This document shows positions 1-11,364 of a stretch of 30,909 bases of DNA, piece after piece. Numbering within the stretch: position 1 is the first letter of the stretch; each line of letters opens with the position of its first letter. Below the pieces are notes generated by a model, which was given only the letters and a program-made list of their open reading frames with translations, ran no database searches and was not told the DNA's origin. The stretch comes from Saccoglossus kowalevskii (Eukaryota > Hemichordata > Enteropneusta > Harrimaniidae), in NCBI RefSeq assembly GCF_000003605.2, contig NW_003152252.1:262239-293147 (forward strand), written 5' to 3'. Both the position numbers and the translations under genes were made by a program.

Positions 1-1215
1 GGTCACTAAAACAAAATGGAGTCACTAAAACAAACATGGAGTCACTAAAAACAACATGGAGTCACTAAAACAAACATGGAAACACTAAAAACAACGTGGA
101 ATCACTAAAAACAACATGGAGTCACTAAAAACAACATGGAATCACTAAAACAACATGGAGTCACTAAAAACAACATGAAGTCACTAAAAACAACATGGAG
201 CCACTAAAAACAACATGGAATCACTAAAACAAACATGGAAACACTAAAAACAACGTGGAGTCACTAAAAACAACATGGAGTCACTAAAACAACATGGAAT
301 CACTAAAAACAACGTGGAGTCACTAAAAACAACATGGAGTCACTAAAAACAACATGGAGTCACTAAAAACAACATGGAAACACTAAAAACAACATGGAGT
401 CACTAAAAACAACATGGAAACACTAAAACCAACATGGAGTCACTAAAAACAACATGGAAACACTAAAAACAACATGGAGTCACTAAAACAAACATGGAAA
501 CACTAAAAACAACGTGGAGTCACTAAAAACAACATGGAGTCACTAAAAACAACATGGAGTCACTAAAAACAACATGGAGTCACTAAAAACAACATGGAAA
601 CACTAAAAACAACATGGAGTCACTAAAAACAACATGGAAACACTAAAACCAACATGGAGTCACTAAAAACAACATGGAAACACTAAAAACAACATGGAGT
701 CACTAAAACAAACATGGAAACACTAACAACAACGTGGAGTCACTAAAAACAACATGGAGTCACTAAAAACAACATGGAGTCACTAAAACAACATGGAGTC
801 ACTAAAAACAACATGGAGTCACTAAAACAAACATGATGGAGTCACTAAAAACAACATGGAGTCACTAAAAACAACATGGAAACACTAAAAACAATATGGA
901 GTCACTAAAAACAACATGGAGTCACTAAAAACAACATGAAGTCATTAAAAACAACATGGAAACACTAAAAACAACATGGAGTCACTAAAAACAACGTGGA
1001 GTCACTAAAAACAACGTGGAGTTCACTAAAAACAACATGGAGTCACTAAAACAACATGGAGTCACTAAAACAACATGAAATCACTAAAACAACATGGAGT
1101 CACTAAAACAACATGAAATCACTAAAACAACATGGAGTCACTAAAAACAACATGAAGTCACTGAAACAACATGAAGTCACTAAAAACAAAATGGAAACAC
1201 TAAAAACTACGTTTT
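1..1215. repeat. 20-bp tandem satellite, about 60 copies
   Basis: The unit is about AACATGGAGTCACTAAAAAC, repeated head to tail from the window edge to about 1215, so the array probably continues to the left. Units vary mainly at GGAGTCAC versus GGAAACAC, at AACATGG versus AACGTGG, and by one-base losses in the A run. A longer period of 220 bp (11 units) is visible: 361-569 and 581-789 are almost identical. It contains no open reading frame of interest. Confidence 0.97.
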
Positions 1216-2975
1216 CTTAATACATTGTACATATATACTGTTCAAGATATCAGCTGGACCACGAACAAGGTAAAATTATTATTTGACAGTTACAATGTTT
1301 TTAATTTTAGTACTTCATGTAAGCCTATATAATGGAAATAACAACGCTGTTGTTGTTAACAAATATAAAATAAGATTATTACGAGTAAACCGCAAAAGAT
1401 GCCCTCAGACGGTACAGCGGAAGTATCGACCGACACGCACTCATATTATCCTGTCCTGACCTTTCTACGTATTTCATTTTGAGAGTATAATAGGTCCGCT
1501 TAAATTCGTATGCTGTAGTTATATGCTCATTATCCTGTCGCATTCTCAGACATTTTGTTGGTCGGAGACGGTACCTCACATAATTTACAAAGTGCGAATT
1601 CAACTTGAAATTTACGTTTTTATAATTGACACATATATGCTCTATCTCGTAATTGATCGAATTATTGAATTTATAGATCAGTCGAACAATGAAGTAGGAC
1701 CATATCAGATCAGGAAAAAAATATTATCACGAGATACTATCACGAGATCACGAAATACTATCACGAGATACTATCGCGAGATCTCGATATTTAATTATCT
1801 ACTTTGAGATCCCAACGCTCATTTTTTTCTGGTTTTTAAGAACGTTTGCTATTGTAATTTTTTGTAGAAGTAGGTGCTGTTTTACCACAAAACCAAGTTC
1901 TATCTTCCAGTTTTAAGAGATAGACATAATCATCACTTGTTTCTAGTTACGGTACATAACACCTCTCACGCTATTCGTTCATACACTCATTATATCTATT
2001 AATGTGTTGTTATTTCATAGATATATGTTCAAAATGGACAGGGACGATGCAGTATTACTGTATTTTAGAATAGAATTAAACTATAGCGAATTTCTGGCTT
2101 CATTAGCTGTCAACCACGCTATTATTATAAGTATGTATAGTCTGCATTGTTGCTTGAATGATAGCTAATTAAACACATTTTCCAGACCGGCGAAAGTGTA
2201 TGCAACAGCCAATTTTAATAGCCTGTCACATGATTTTACTCCGAATGTCAACATGAAAAGAGGCTAGTCCATTTTACGCAGGAGTAATTGGGAGTAGAAT
2301 ATGTGAGGGATAGTATCAACAGAGATGTGTATAGTGAAAAGTAATATCTATCCTTCTTTTGCATCGCTGAGCATTTCTGTTTTAGTATACTGGTTTGAAA
2401 ATGTTGAACTTGCATGATTTGCGATGTTTTGTTTTTTTACTGAAACTCCCCTATTGATTGAATCCCGGGTTTGAAGGAGAACGGCACACCGCGTGGTTCG
2501 TTTGAATACAATGGTGAAGGCAAACATGCCGTGCTACTGCGGTACTCCACTTCGAAATGGTCGTCGCTGAGCTGCACGCTACAACTTCGATTGTGATGAT
2601 GCTTGTTAGCCGTGGATTAAATGAATCTTGATTACAGGTTAAAATGTTGCTCATTTGGCGTTGGTAATCTTTATTTGGAACTTGGTAACGTCGCAACGTC
2701 GCCAGCAGAAACCTCTTGATACTTTGATGTTGATGGTCGCGCCTCAATGGTAAATCGCTAATTTTACTGCGGGTGGATCTTCCAAGAGTCATTCAGGGTT
2801 TATAAAACTCAGTCAACATACACCAAGTTCTCTCAATCGTAGTATTCCATGTGATGTACACCTAATATGCCAAAAATGTTGCTGAACGATTTGAACTGGA
2901 TAAAATTAGCAGACGAAAATTTGTTTACAAAATAAAAATAGTTCGGTTGCCAGTGAAAACAAGCCGGTAGGCTGG
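1216..2975. other. Non-coding stretch, no gene recognised
   Basis: AT-rich sequence with only short open frames that show no recognisable protein. A small local repeat around 1730-1795 is built from copies of ATCACGAGATACT and related words. A 113-codon open frame on the minus strand at 2451-2792 has no recognisable domain and is most likely chance. Confidence 0.6.
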
Positions 2976-3970
2976 TTGGCGATCCGCTCCGCTCAAAAAA
3001 CAAGCAATATGTTATCGGCTGTTGTAGGACATGAACGTGAAGCTAACGTCGTTTTATAACTAAAACCGGGCACCGTATATGAAGTTCGCCAAAAAACATT
3101 CAGTCTTTAGAAGTCACTTTATTTTATTGCTAGGACGTATTCTGCCGTTAAATTTATTATTTCCAACCGTTTTGCGATAATATTTTCTAGATTGGAGACA
3201 GAATTTACATTTCATTCAAAGTTCAAGGTTGCGTTGAGATTACTTTGATACAGTGTAACAATGTCGGCGCCGGTGATCACTTACCGGTGTGCAACGTAGC
3301 CAAAATAAAAGGCATGATCATTTGAACACTGCTATTACAAGACTGGTAGTAGGTAATAAATTTGGGGCGAAAGTATTCAAACAACAGTTTTTGGCTGTTG
3401 CCATGGTAGCTGTGGGCCAGGATTGTTTTTCCAATTAGTGACGGTACGACCTGCCTGTCAAGTATGAACAAAATTAGCCAAGCCAAAAAAATCTCAGAGG
3501 AGTTAACCACACTCAAGCTGAGTAGAATGGGCTACGTCTGTGCTTTTTAATCATAGAAATGTAGGGTGTGATACATTTGGCGTGAAGGTATTAAAAAAAT
3601 CAGTTTCTGGTTGTTGCCATGGAAACGGTGGTCAGAATTTGTTTTCAGATTTTACAAAAAGTAACTTTGTGCCCACACTCAAGCTGAGTAGAATGAGCTA
3701 TGTCTGAGGTTTTGTATCCTAAATTTGTAGCAGGAGATACATTTAGCGCGAAGCTATCCAAAAATCATTTTTTTTGGCTGTTGCTATGGAAACGGTGGGC
3801 GAAATATTTTTCTAATAACTAGGGTGAAGGTGTGACCTACCTGCTAAGTTTAAGCGAAATCGACCAAGCCAAAAAAACAGAAGAATTTATATGTGAAAAC
3901 ACTGGAAATCGCACACAGACACACAAAAGTGATTTTAAGGGCAATCGTAGTGGAGCGGATCGCCAATACC
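2976..3970. repeat. Inverted-repeat-bounded block with diverged tandem units
   Basis: The word TTGGCGATCCGCTCC occurs on the plus strand near 2978 and in reverse complement (GGAGCGGATCGCCAA) near 3952, so about 1 kb is bounded by inverted copies. Inside are at least three diverged copies of a 170-220 bp unit. Each contains a TTGCCATGG/TTGCTATGG core (near 3396, 3614 and 3781), and two contain ACACTCAAGCTGAGTAGAATG (near 3510 and 3676). No protein is visible, and the element class is unknown. It may be a non-autonomous DNA element or a chance pairing of an interspersed repeat. Confidence 0.5.
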
Positions 3971-5074
3971 ATGTTCATTTGCATATTGACCTTGAAAATA
4001 CAAAAAATAACATTATTGCATTGGTGATATGCAAATTAGTTTTAGTCAAAATAAGTGACTGTCTAGAACTTTCTATTACTGTTGTTCAAATTTCATTTCA
4101 CTCGGCAAGTATATTCATGTACCCAAGGGTAAAATATCGTACTTCTAAATATTGTTTATTTCTGCTATGTTTCGAAAAACCACTACTTTGTTTGCTCCCA
4201 GACCTCATTTGCATATGGGGTGTGGTAATACCGATTTTGATTTCAGGGACGAATCAAAATAAACTGCAGTATATATGTAATAATGTGGAATACATTTTCA
4301 ATGTAAACATTTTCCCGCTGAAATAAATTCCAGTGAAAATTTCCCTCATACTCTATTGAGACTTGACACAGCACAGTGAAAATTGGATTCACACGTAATG
4401 CTTGAAAACTTTTCATCGAAAATAAATTAAGTGAAATTCTATGTGACTTCATGAGAATTGGAAATGAACAAATTGTATGAAACCCAACCCTACCACTCCA
4501 TACAAAATGTAAACTACACCCCCAAAACATGTATTCTATTTGACTTCAGAAGAAATTGAAATAAACAAATTATATGACAACGAACTTAATTATAATTTCA
4601 GCCTCTAGTTCAGCACTGATTAAATAAACTACCTCGTCTGTATGCCAACTTGAAGTTATTCAATGCATACATCAGTGACTTCAAAATCTATGCTTCAATC
4701 CCAGGAATTTAACTTGCTATTAATTACATGGGAGTGCAAGTCTTTTATTTTCTATTGTAATGTCAATTTCTTGCGATTACTCGGAACATGAAGCTGTAAC
4801 CACAGACCGTCTAGGTAAAACCTGGTGTAAGCACCGGTTAGGCAGTCTTGAACTATGCATGTGAAGCCAGTTGAGAGATATATCCAATCTTATTGATTTC
4901 TCATTGTTTGGTAACTATTTGCTGCAAATGCAACAAAAATCAATATAAAAATATTACCCACACAGCATTCTACAGGTTACTTGTAAGAACAGAAATTGAT
5001 GGATCAGGAAGATTGCATGGATATAAATGGATGCATTTAAGTGCCTGCAACATGGATTGGTAGTGACCAGGTAA
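3971..5074. other. Non-coding stretch with one 96-bp-spaced duplication
   Basis: No gene is seen. An imperfect direct repeat of about 45 bp occurs at 4436-4480 and 4532-4576; both copies start ATTCTAT and contain TGACTTCA and a later ACAAATT. The open frames at 3832-4326 (plus) and 4243-4530 (minus) show no recognisable motif and resemble translated AT-rich DNA. Confidence 0.55.
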
Positions 5075-6281
5075 TGTGTACGCCTGTTATTAAAAGTTAT
5101 CGACCCTGAAGGGGTGGAATCTAGAATGCGTCGCCGTCTAAGGCGCAGAAGATACGGTTCTCCAGGTCCAAATTACATGTGGCATTTAGATTCGTATGAT
5201 AAGCTCATCCCATATGGCATTGGGTTTTCTGGAAATGTGATCTGGGCTGAAGCATATTACAGCAATAGTAATACCAGAATAATAGCAGGTTATTATATCA
5301 ATGCAGTGCAAGCCTTGTGTGGTTGCTCTTCCAAAATACGGTCTGATTGTGGCACTGAGAATAGGCATGGGGAACAAATGCAAACCTTCTTCCATGGTGG
5401 GGCATAGTGCGCACTCAATGTGTGCGGTTCTGGATGGATCTCTTCAGAAGTTTGACAAATTATGGTCATTTTTGTGGTGACACGCTGGATAACAAGTTTT
5501 CCGGTTTTGTTTTCTGAAAATGATCCAGGTAATCACATTCTTCATTTATGTATATGCCCAATAAGGCTGTAATTTAAATATTACATAACTATACACATAT
5601 CGTATTACATTCTACACAATGCTAGTGTATGCTAGTTGCACATAAAGTAGATGTATGTGTATAATGACTTTATTCTTCACTGTCATTTATTTTTTTTATT
5701 ATTTTGAGGATATTCGCAAGGTGCCAATTTACCCGTAAAAGTTCTATTGTAATGTCACGTGTGAGATTAAATTTTATCAGATCAGACCAGCGAAAATAAC
5801 GAAATTAACATCCAATGAATACACTATTGAACTTATTTTATTGATGTTCTCTTTTAAATGTTTTATTTGAAGAACATTGAATCTTACAATCAGAAACTGA
5901 GTTTTTTTAAAACTCAGATTGAAGAACGTAATTCCAGGGGTGACACAAACCGCATTTGTGAAAAAAAAACCTAGTCAACTTAACGATTTTTGTTCAGGAC
6001 GAGCTAAATGGTGTTGTAGTTGAATGGAACTTCCATCGTATTCGCAGATCACGCAATACAAATTGCCCAATATGCCGACCTCATATTATGTTTCTGAGAT
6101 TTATAGATGTCGCGATTATCTGTCGACAGTTTCTGAAGAAAAAATTACAGTTTGCAAGGAAGAGTGTTTAATCGAATGTCAATATCCCTGTGATAAAGAT
6201 GTCTTTGATTTTTGTAGTTTACACATACATGAACAAGGCATATTATTACCTTCAAATCCATATTCGGATTTAATGTAATAC
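5075..6281 (+). pseudogene. Broken integrase-core (rve/DDE) protein gene with one intron
   Basis: A fragment of the eukaryotic integrase-core protein family that shares the retroviral-integrase fold. The first exon (about 5075-5528) reads DPEGV, an arginine-rich stretch, GPNYMWHLDSYDKL (first catalytic Asp in WHLD) and RSDCGTEN (second Asp). After a frameshift near 5405-5425 it continues RFWMDLFRSL and FCGDTLDN. The first exon ends at ATGATCCAG|gtaatc and the second begins ttcag|GACGAG at 5998, reading EWNFHRIRRSRN and NCPICRP. A further one-base shift near 6075-6090 leads to the C-terminal YRCRDYLSTVSEE and VCKEECLIECQYPCD, with a stop at 6276-6278. The family is known from many aquatic animals and is often transposon-linked. 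At least two frameshifts mean this copy is dead. The retained intron argues against a processed copy. I infer a domesticated or DNA-transposon (possibly IS3EU-like) origin without being able to decide. Confidence 0.8.
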
Positions 6282-6354
6282 ATGAATTAATGTTTGTATC
6301 CATTCGGTCATTCTATTCAGTTGAAAAATATGCCGAACAGTAGACTAAATGAGG

Positions 6355-6555
6355 TGATTCGTTTGTATATGTTGAACCACTAGTCAAACCTGCAACAAAA
6401 GTTATTTTGTCCTTTGGTCCACCATACATTCCCAATAGTGTACGCAGTAATGAGCTGATGAAAATGGTCGTGTGTCTGTCCATGGACGGGATAACTTTCT
6501 ACAAAAATGGACACATACAACCAGATTATAAACAAGATATCCCAACACCACTATA
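6355..6555 (+). pseudogene. Possible gag-like (zinc-knuckle ORF1) fragment
   Basis: An open stretch of about 65 codons with no good start ends at the TAA at 6553-6555. It reads like protein: FVYVEPLVKPATKVILSF, PPYIPNSVRSNEL, then VCLSMDGITFYKNG. The first part resembles the region before the zinc knuckles in ORF1 proteins of some non-LTR retrotransposons, as far as I recall that family, but no knuckle follows. It lies between the dead integrase gene and the retrotransposon ORF1, and could be a separate short insertion. The assignment is tentative. Confidence 0.3.
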
Positions 6556-6715
6556 ATGAACAAAACAATCAACTTACAAATTATTCAGAAGTGGGGATTA
6601 AAAATAACGTACAATATATATAGTAACAGACACAACTCATCCTCTTTGTCATCATACGATTTACTTAATATAACTATGTGCTTTGGGAAATTACCCAGCC
6701 ATTTTTTTTTTGCTC

Positions 6716-8063
6716 ATGATGAGTGGAATACGCTGTAATGACTGTGGTGTTTCTTTGTGTAAAGGCGATCTGGATTTATGCAAGACATGCAACTCTAAAC
6801 GGTTCCCGACTCCACCCAGTAGAAATGTCGAGGACAGAGACGAAGACGTGAATAGTTGGAGTAATGGAGCATCTTCAAGTGCACATGCGACCTATCAAGG
6901 TACAAGCATTGTTATCAATGAAATGTTATGTTTTCTTGTTGACAAAATGGATACTATTGCTACTGATGTGCTTGTGAAGTTATGTACTGACACGTATAGT
7001 GACTCGGAGATTGATGAAGCTAAATGTATGTTATATGAGTTGTGTTGTGAGCAAACTACTCGACGAAATATCAGAAGGCAGGGACTAAAAAAAGTCTGTC
7101 AATAACATCAATGACATCATGGGATTACTACATGAAATAGAACCTGATCATATTCCGTGTTTTGTTGCTAAAAACCTGAGTAAGCTATCACCTATTAACC
7201 TTGATCATGTCGATCTTTCCTTGCTATTGAAAGACAACGTTCACACTAAACGTGACATAACAATTCTGAAAAATAATGTGGATGCAATTTCTAAATATCA
7301 TGAAGATATATTTAATGATATTCGTGCCATCAAGAAAAAGCTGGATATACTATCATCCAATACTGAGGTAACTGCCCCTGTCAGTACCGAATCAGATAAA
7401 ATGGATGGTAAACAGGATGGTTTGACTGTTAATTCGATAGCACCTGCCATTGAAGCTCATAACGAAAATACTGCGATTTCAGCCAATTATGGTGATCGTA
7501 ATGATTATGTAAGCATGAGTGACAATAACAGTACGGTGATAGTTATGTAACTCAACACAGCCGTCGACAAAGACGAAGACATCGTAGTTATGCCGAGGTG
7601 CTAATTAATGGATCGCTAAATGGGCTGACGTCATCCAAACAAAAGAAATTACACTCAGTTAATCCTCAACGTGACCATAATGCGGACAGCAACCGTCGTC
7701 TTCATTATCGTAAGAGACCTCGTGATGTTGTTTATGGCACCTGCAAACTTCCTGGGGATATTTCTATTATTCATAAGCGTGCAAGCATTTTCATCAGTAG
7801 ATTTGGTCCTGATACTACAGCGGACATGATTGAAGCATGTGTCCAGGCAAACTTGAATGTAGTCAATGTTAAATGTGCTAAAATTGGTTACACATACACA
7901 TACATACTCCTCATTCTGTTTGTCTTCTTCAGTGTCCGACTTTTCTAAACTTATGAACCCTGAATCGTGGCCGGAGGGGGCGCTCGTGCGTAGATTCTTT
8001 TATCGTCGTAACTTACTCATTCTCCATGGCAGATCGTCTCAGAATTGTAACCTACAACTGTAG
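6716..8063 (+). pseudogene. Retrotransposon ORF1 (broken)
   Basis: The start is one of two adjacent ATGs at 6716 and 6719. The N-terminus CNDCGVSLC ... CKTCNSK has four or more spaced cysteines and looks like a small zinc-binding domain. A helical segment (EMLCFLVDKMD, LVKLCTDTYSDSEIDEAK) and a lysine-rich likely coiled coil (about 7220-7360) follow. The C-terminal part reads ASIFISRFGPDTTADMIE and KLMNPESWPEGALVRRFF, a pattern I know from ORF1 proteins of animal CR1/RTE-X-type elements; it probably binds the element RNA. Three frameshifts are seen: in the seven-A run at 7087-7093, near 7540 (before SYVTQHS and SYAEV), and in the CACATA repeat near 7890-7905. The last frame overlaps the ORF2 start by about 38 bases. 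Confidence 0.75.
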
Positions 8064-10845
8064 ATCGATCAAATCGAGTAGACCAACTGTCAATAAGCTG
8101 TGCGAGGATCATGATATTTCTCTTCTTCAAGAACACTGGCTGGTACAAGATGAATTGGATTATTTATCTTCTATTCACAATGACTTTTATTCTCTCGATA
8201 TATCAGCTGTTGACACAAGTACTGATATTATTGTTGGGCGACCATATAGAGGTGTAGCCATCCTGTGGCGGAAGTCTCTTTTGAACTCGGTTAAGGTTAA
8301 AACGTATAATGATCCGAGACTGATTGGGGCTGAAATCAGGAATGATAATAGCATGTTGTTGTGTGTACCTCCCTACAAACTCACACGACTACTTAGAAGA
8401 ATATATTAATTACCTCGGTAAAATTAATGACATCGTCGAAGATTGTGACACACCCAGCGTTTGTATTATAGGGGACTGGAATGCTGACCCCAAATCGCTT
8501 TTCGGTAAAGAAGTCCAAGAGTTCTGTGCAAATATGAGTCTTATAATTTCGGACTCTGTGCTTATTAGTGAAAATACAGATAACTTTACATATGTTAGTG
8601 AGGCACATTCCACTACCTCATGGTTAGACCATTGTATTTCGTCTGTTGTTGCACATCGCTCTATTATAGATATCCATATTATTTATGACTGCGTTGCATC
8701 TGATCATATGCCAATGTCCATTGTGTGCGAGTCCCAAAAGTTGATCCACACCAACTGCCAATCTTCCAGCCAGGCTAAACCACGTGACATGCACATTGAT
8801 TGGACGAAAGCTAAAGCACACAATTTGATAAATTATACAAAGCACACTGAGCTATATTTGAAAACCATTGATATTCCAGAGGAAGCCATTTGCTGCTCAG
8901 ATATTAATTGTAAAGATAGTAATCACTGTAGTGACATTAATCGGTTCTACAAAGATATTGTGACTGCACTGAAAAAATCAGAACATTTGTCGTTTAAAGT
9001 CAAATCTACGGTCAGTTTTGTTCCAGTTCTGGGCTGGAATGATCTTGTTAAAGACGCCCATGATAGGGCTCGTGAATGTTTTCTTGTGTGGCGAGATGCA
9101 GGCAAACCCAGACAAGGTTTCATTCACCATATGATGCAATCATCAAGATCAAAATTCAAGCTTGCACTACGTAGTTGCAGAAAGAACGAAGCACAGGCTA
9201 GAGCTGATTCTATTGCAAAATCCTTTATAAATGAAGAGTGCGGTGCATTCTGGAAGAAGGTTCATACCAAAAAACGTGGTACATCGCCCTCAACGGTTGG
9301 AGGTACCTCGGGTGAACCAGAAATTGCTATTTTGAATTCCGTAAAGAATGATCAATATAAAGCAAAAGTTCATAACTATATATCTGACTGTGATAATAAC
9401 GGTATTCTTGTATCTAGTGCGGACATTGCGAATATGATCGGTAAGCTACCAACTCAAAAGTCGCGTGGCTCTGATGGTCTCTGCGCTAAGAATCTTAAGT
9501 ATGCTAACTCATCTGTTAATGTGCATTTGTCTATGTGTATCTCATCTATGTTTGTCCACGGATATATCCCTCCTGAGATGTCAAACGTTATTCTTCTTTC
9601 TCTATTGAAGAACAAAAATGGAGATGTGACCAGCAAGAACAACTACCGTCCTATTGCAATAACAACAGTAATATCAAAACTAGTGGCAGGAACACTTGCT
9701 TCTTGAGAGGTGTGAACTCTACCTCATGACTACCAGCAATCAATTTGGTTTTAAAAAGAATCATTCTACGGATTTCTGTGTTTTCGTTTTAAAAGAGTTT
9801 ATTCGTCACTATAACTCTCTCGGTAGTAATGTCTTTGTTTGTTTTCTTGATGCGTCAAAAGCTTTTGACAAAGTCAACCACTGGACACTGTTTAGCAAAC
9901 TAGTAGACCGTAAGGTTCCACCTTACATCGTACGATTTCTTGTGAACTGGTATTCCTCGCAATACTATCAGATGGAGTAATTCTGTCTCGCGACTATTCT
10001 CTGTATCTAATGGGGTGCGACAAGGGGGTGTTATGTCGCCAGTCTTATTCAATGTGTATATTGGATAACTTGAACATCCAGCTCATTAATACCATGAGCG
10101 GGTGCCTAGTTGGTAAAATATCAATTAATAACCTTAGTTATGCTGATGATATGTGCGTGATCGCGCCCTCTATCAAAGGTTTGAGAAAACTTGTACATGT
10201 TTGTGAAATCTATGCGTTTCATCATGATATTGAATATAATCTTACCAAAACAAAATGTATGCACTTTTCAGGATGTCTTAAACTTGACACTTTACCTGCA
10301 ATTACTATATATGGTAATGACATTAACTTTGTTGGGAACTGTACTTACCTCGGTCACGTATTGACTACAGATTTAATTGACAATATGGATATTGACAACC
10401 AGAGACGGTCGTTCTGCATGAGAGCTAACAGTATGTTACGTAAATTCGCCAAATGCAGTTATCGTGTGAAATGTATTTTATTTAAAACGTTTTGTTCCAA
10501 TTTTTATTGCAGCCAATTGTGGTGCACTTACCGCAAATCGAACATGAACGCTCTTAAGTATGTTATAATAATGCATTCCGCAGACTGTTTGGTTATCCAA
10601 ATGACTGTAGCGCTAGTACTATGTTCGTTACAAACCGCATTAATTCGTTTCCGTGTATTTATCGTAATCTCATTTTTAAATTTAATGAACGAGGGCAGAG
10701 GTCGTCAAATCGTCTGCTTTTGGGTCTGTATAACTCTGATATACAGTGGAAGTCAGCACTTTTCCAACCTGAAAAAATCAGCTGTACTAACTTCTACATT
10801 TATTTGTTTGTTCTCTTCTGTTCTGCTATGGATCTTATAATTTGA
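8026..10845 (+). pseudogene. Retrotransposon ORF2: endonuclease-reverse transcriptase (broken)
   Basis: The start ATG at 8026 is followed by LRIVTYNCRSIK, the first motif of the EEP endonuclease fold. Other endonuclease motifs are LLQEHWL, IGDWNADP and SDHMPM (about 8125-8720). The RT begins near 9440 with KSRGSDGL, then NYRPIAIT, NQFGFKKNHST, FLDASKAFDKVNHW (catalytic Asp of motif A), NGVRQGGVMSP and LSYADDM (catalytic YADD at about 10136-10150). The C-terminal thumb and linker continue to about 10845. Frameshifts lie near 8360, 9695, 9970, 10060 and 10565. All expected catalytic residues are still present although the frame is broken, so decay is recent or some indels are assembly errors. 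The protein would nick target DNA and prime reverse transcription there. Confidence 0.87.
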
Positions 10846-10870
10846 ATTAAAGCAATAATAATAATAATAT

Positions 10871-11156
10871 CGGCTCATTATCAAGTCCAGTAAAGTTCAC
10901 ACGCGCCATCTTCCAGGGATGTTCACTATCAATGGCCGAATGGTGGCCATTTTAACAAACCACCAAATTCATTCAAGTATTTCTGCCATTCTTGAACTGG
11001 ATCTCGGTCTTTCACGGACATATTTAATTCAAAATTGGTATGTCCATATTAAAACATATTGGGTTCTTGATGAACGCATTTTTTTCAGATTCGATTCAAA
11101 ATGGCTGACCGATGTCCATTTTTAACAAATCCTGTTTGGAATCACTTGTATGTGCT
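10871..11156. repeat. Short interspersed-repeat sequence
   Basis: No gene. The stretch holds words such as GGTGGCCATTTTAAC and AAAATGGCTGACCGATGTCC that resemble the diverged repeat copies at 15415-16050, so it is probably an old fragment of the same interspersed family. Confidence 0.4.
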
Positions 11157-11332
11157 GAGCAACACGAGATAACAGATTGAGGCGGTGCTGTAAGTAGTAG
11201 TTCACTTCTTTAATCACGTTTTGAGCTGGAAATATAGTGTACGTGTGTTATAGGTTTCTGGTGAGCGTTCTAACTTGGTTCATGAAGTGTACAGTCGTGC
11301 TCATGGATACTCTACGTCCAGTAGCAGTGTAG

Positions 11333-11364
<32 letters not shown>

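Larger units (their letters stand above)
6716..10870 (+). mobile_element. Non-LTR retrotransposon (CR1/RTE-X-like), near full length, inactive
   Basis: The order is ORF1 (about 6716-8063), ORF2 with an N-terminal apurinic-type endonuclease and a reverse transcriptase (about 8026-10845), then AATTAAAGC and a short AATAAT-type tail ending about 10870. A simple-repeat tail instead of poly(A) suits the CR1/L2/RTE-type clades; I cannot fix the clade by eye. About nine frameshifts are spread over both ORFs, and I saw few in-frame stops. The 5' end is not defined: no target-site duplication was found, and the true start could lie before 6716. Confidence 0.88.

Noticed and set aside
1-1215. Regular short repeats as a CRISPR-like array
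   Set aside because: Units are directly adjacent with no unique spacers, and the sequence is plainly eukaryotic; it is a satellite.
2451-2792. 113-codon minus-strand frame
   Set aside because: No recognisable motif and no supporting context; could be chance in a moderately GC-rich patch.
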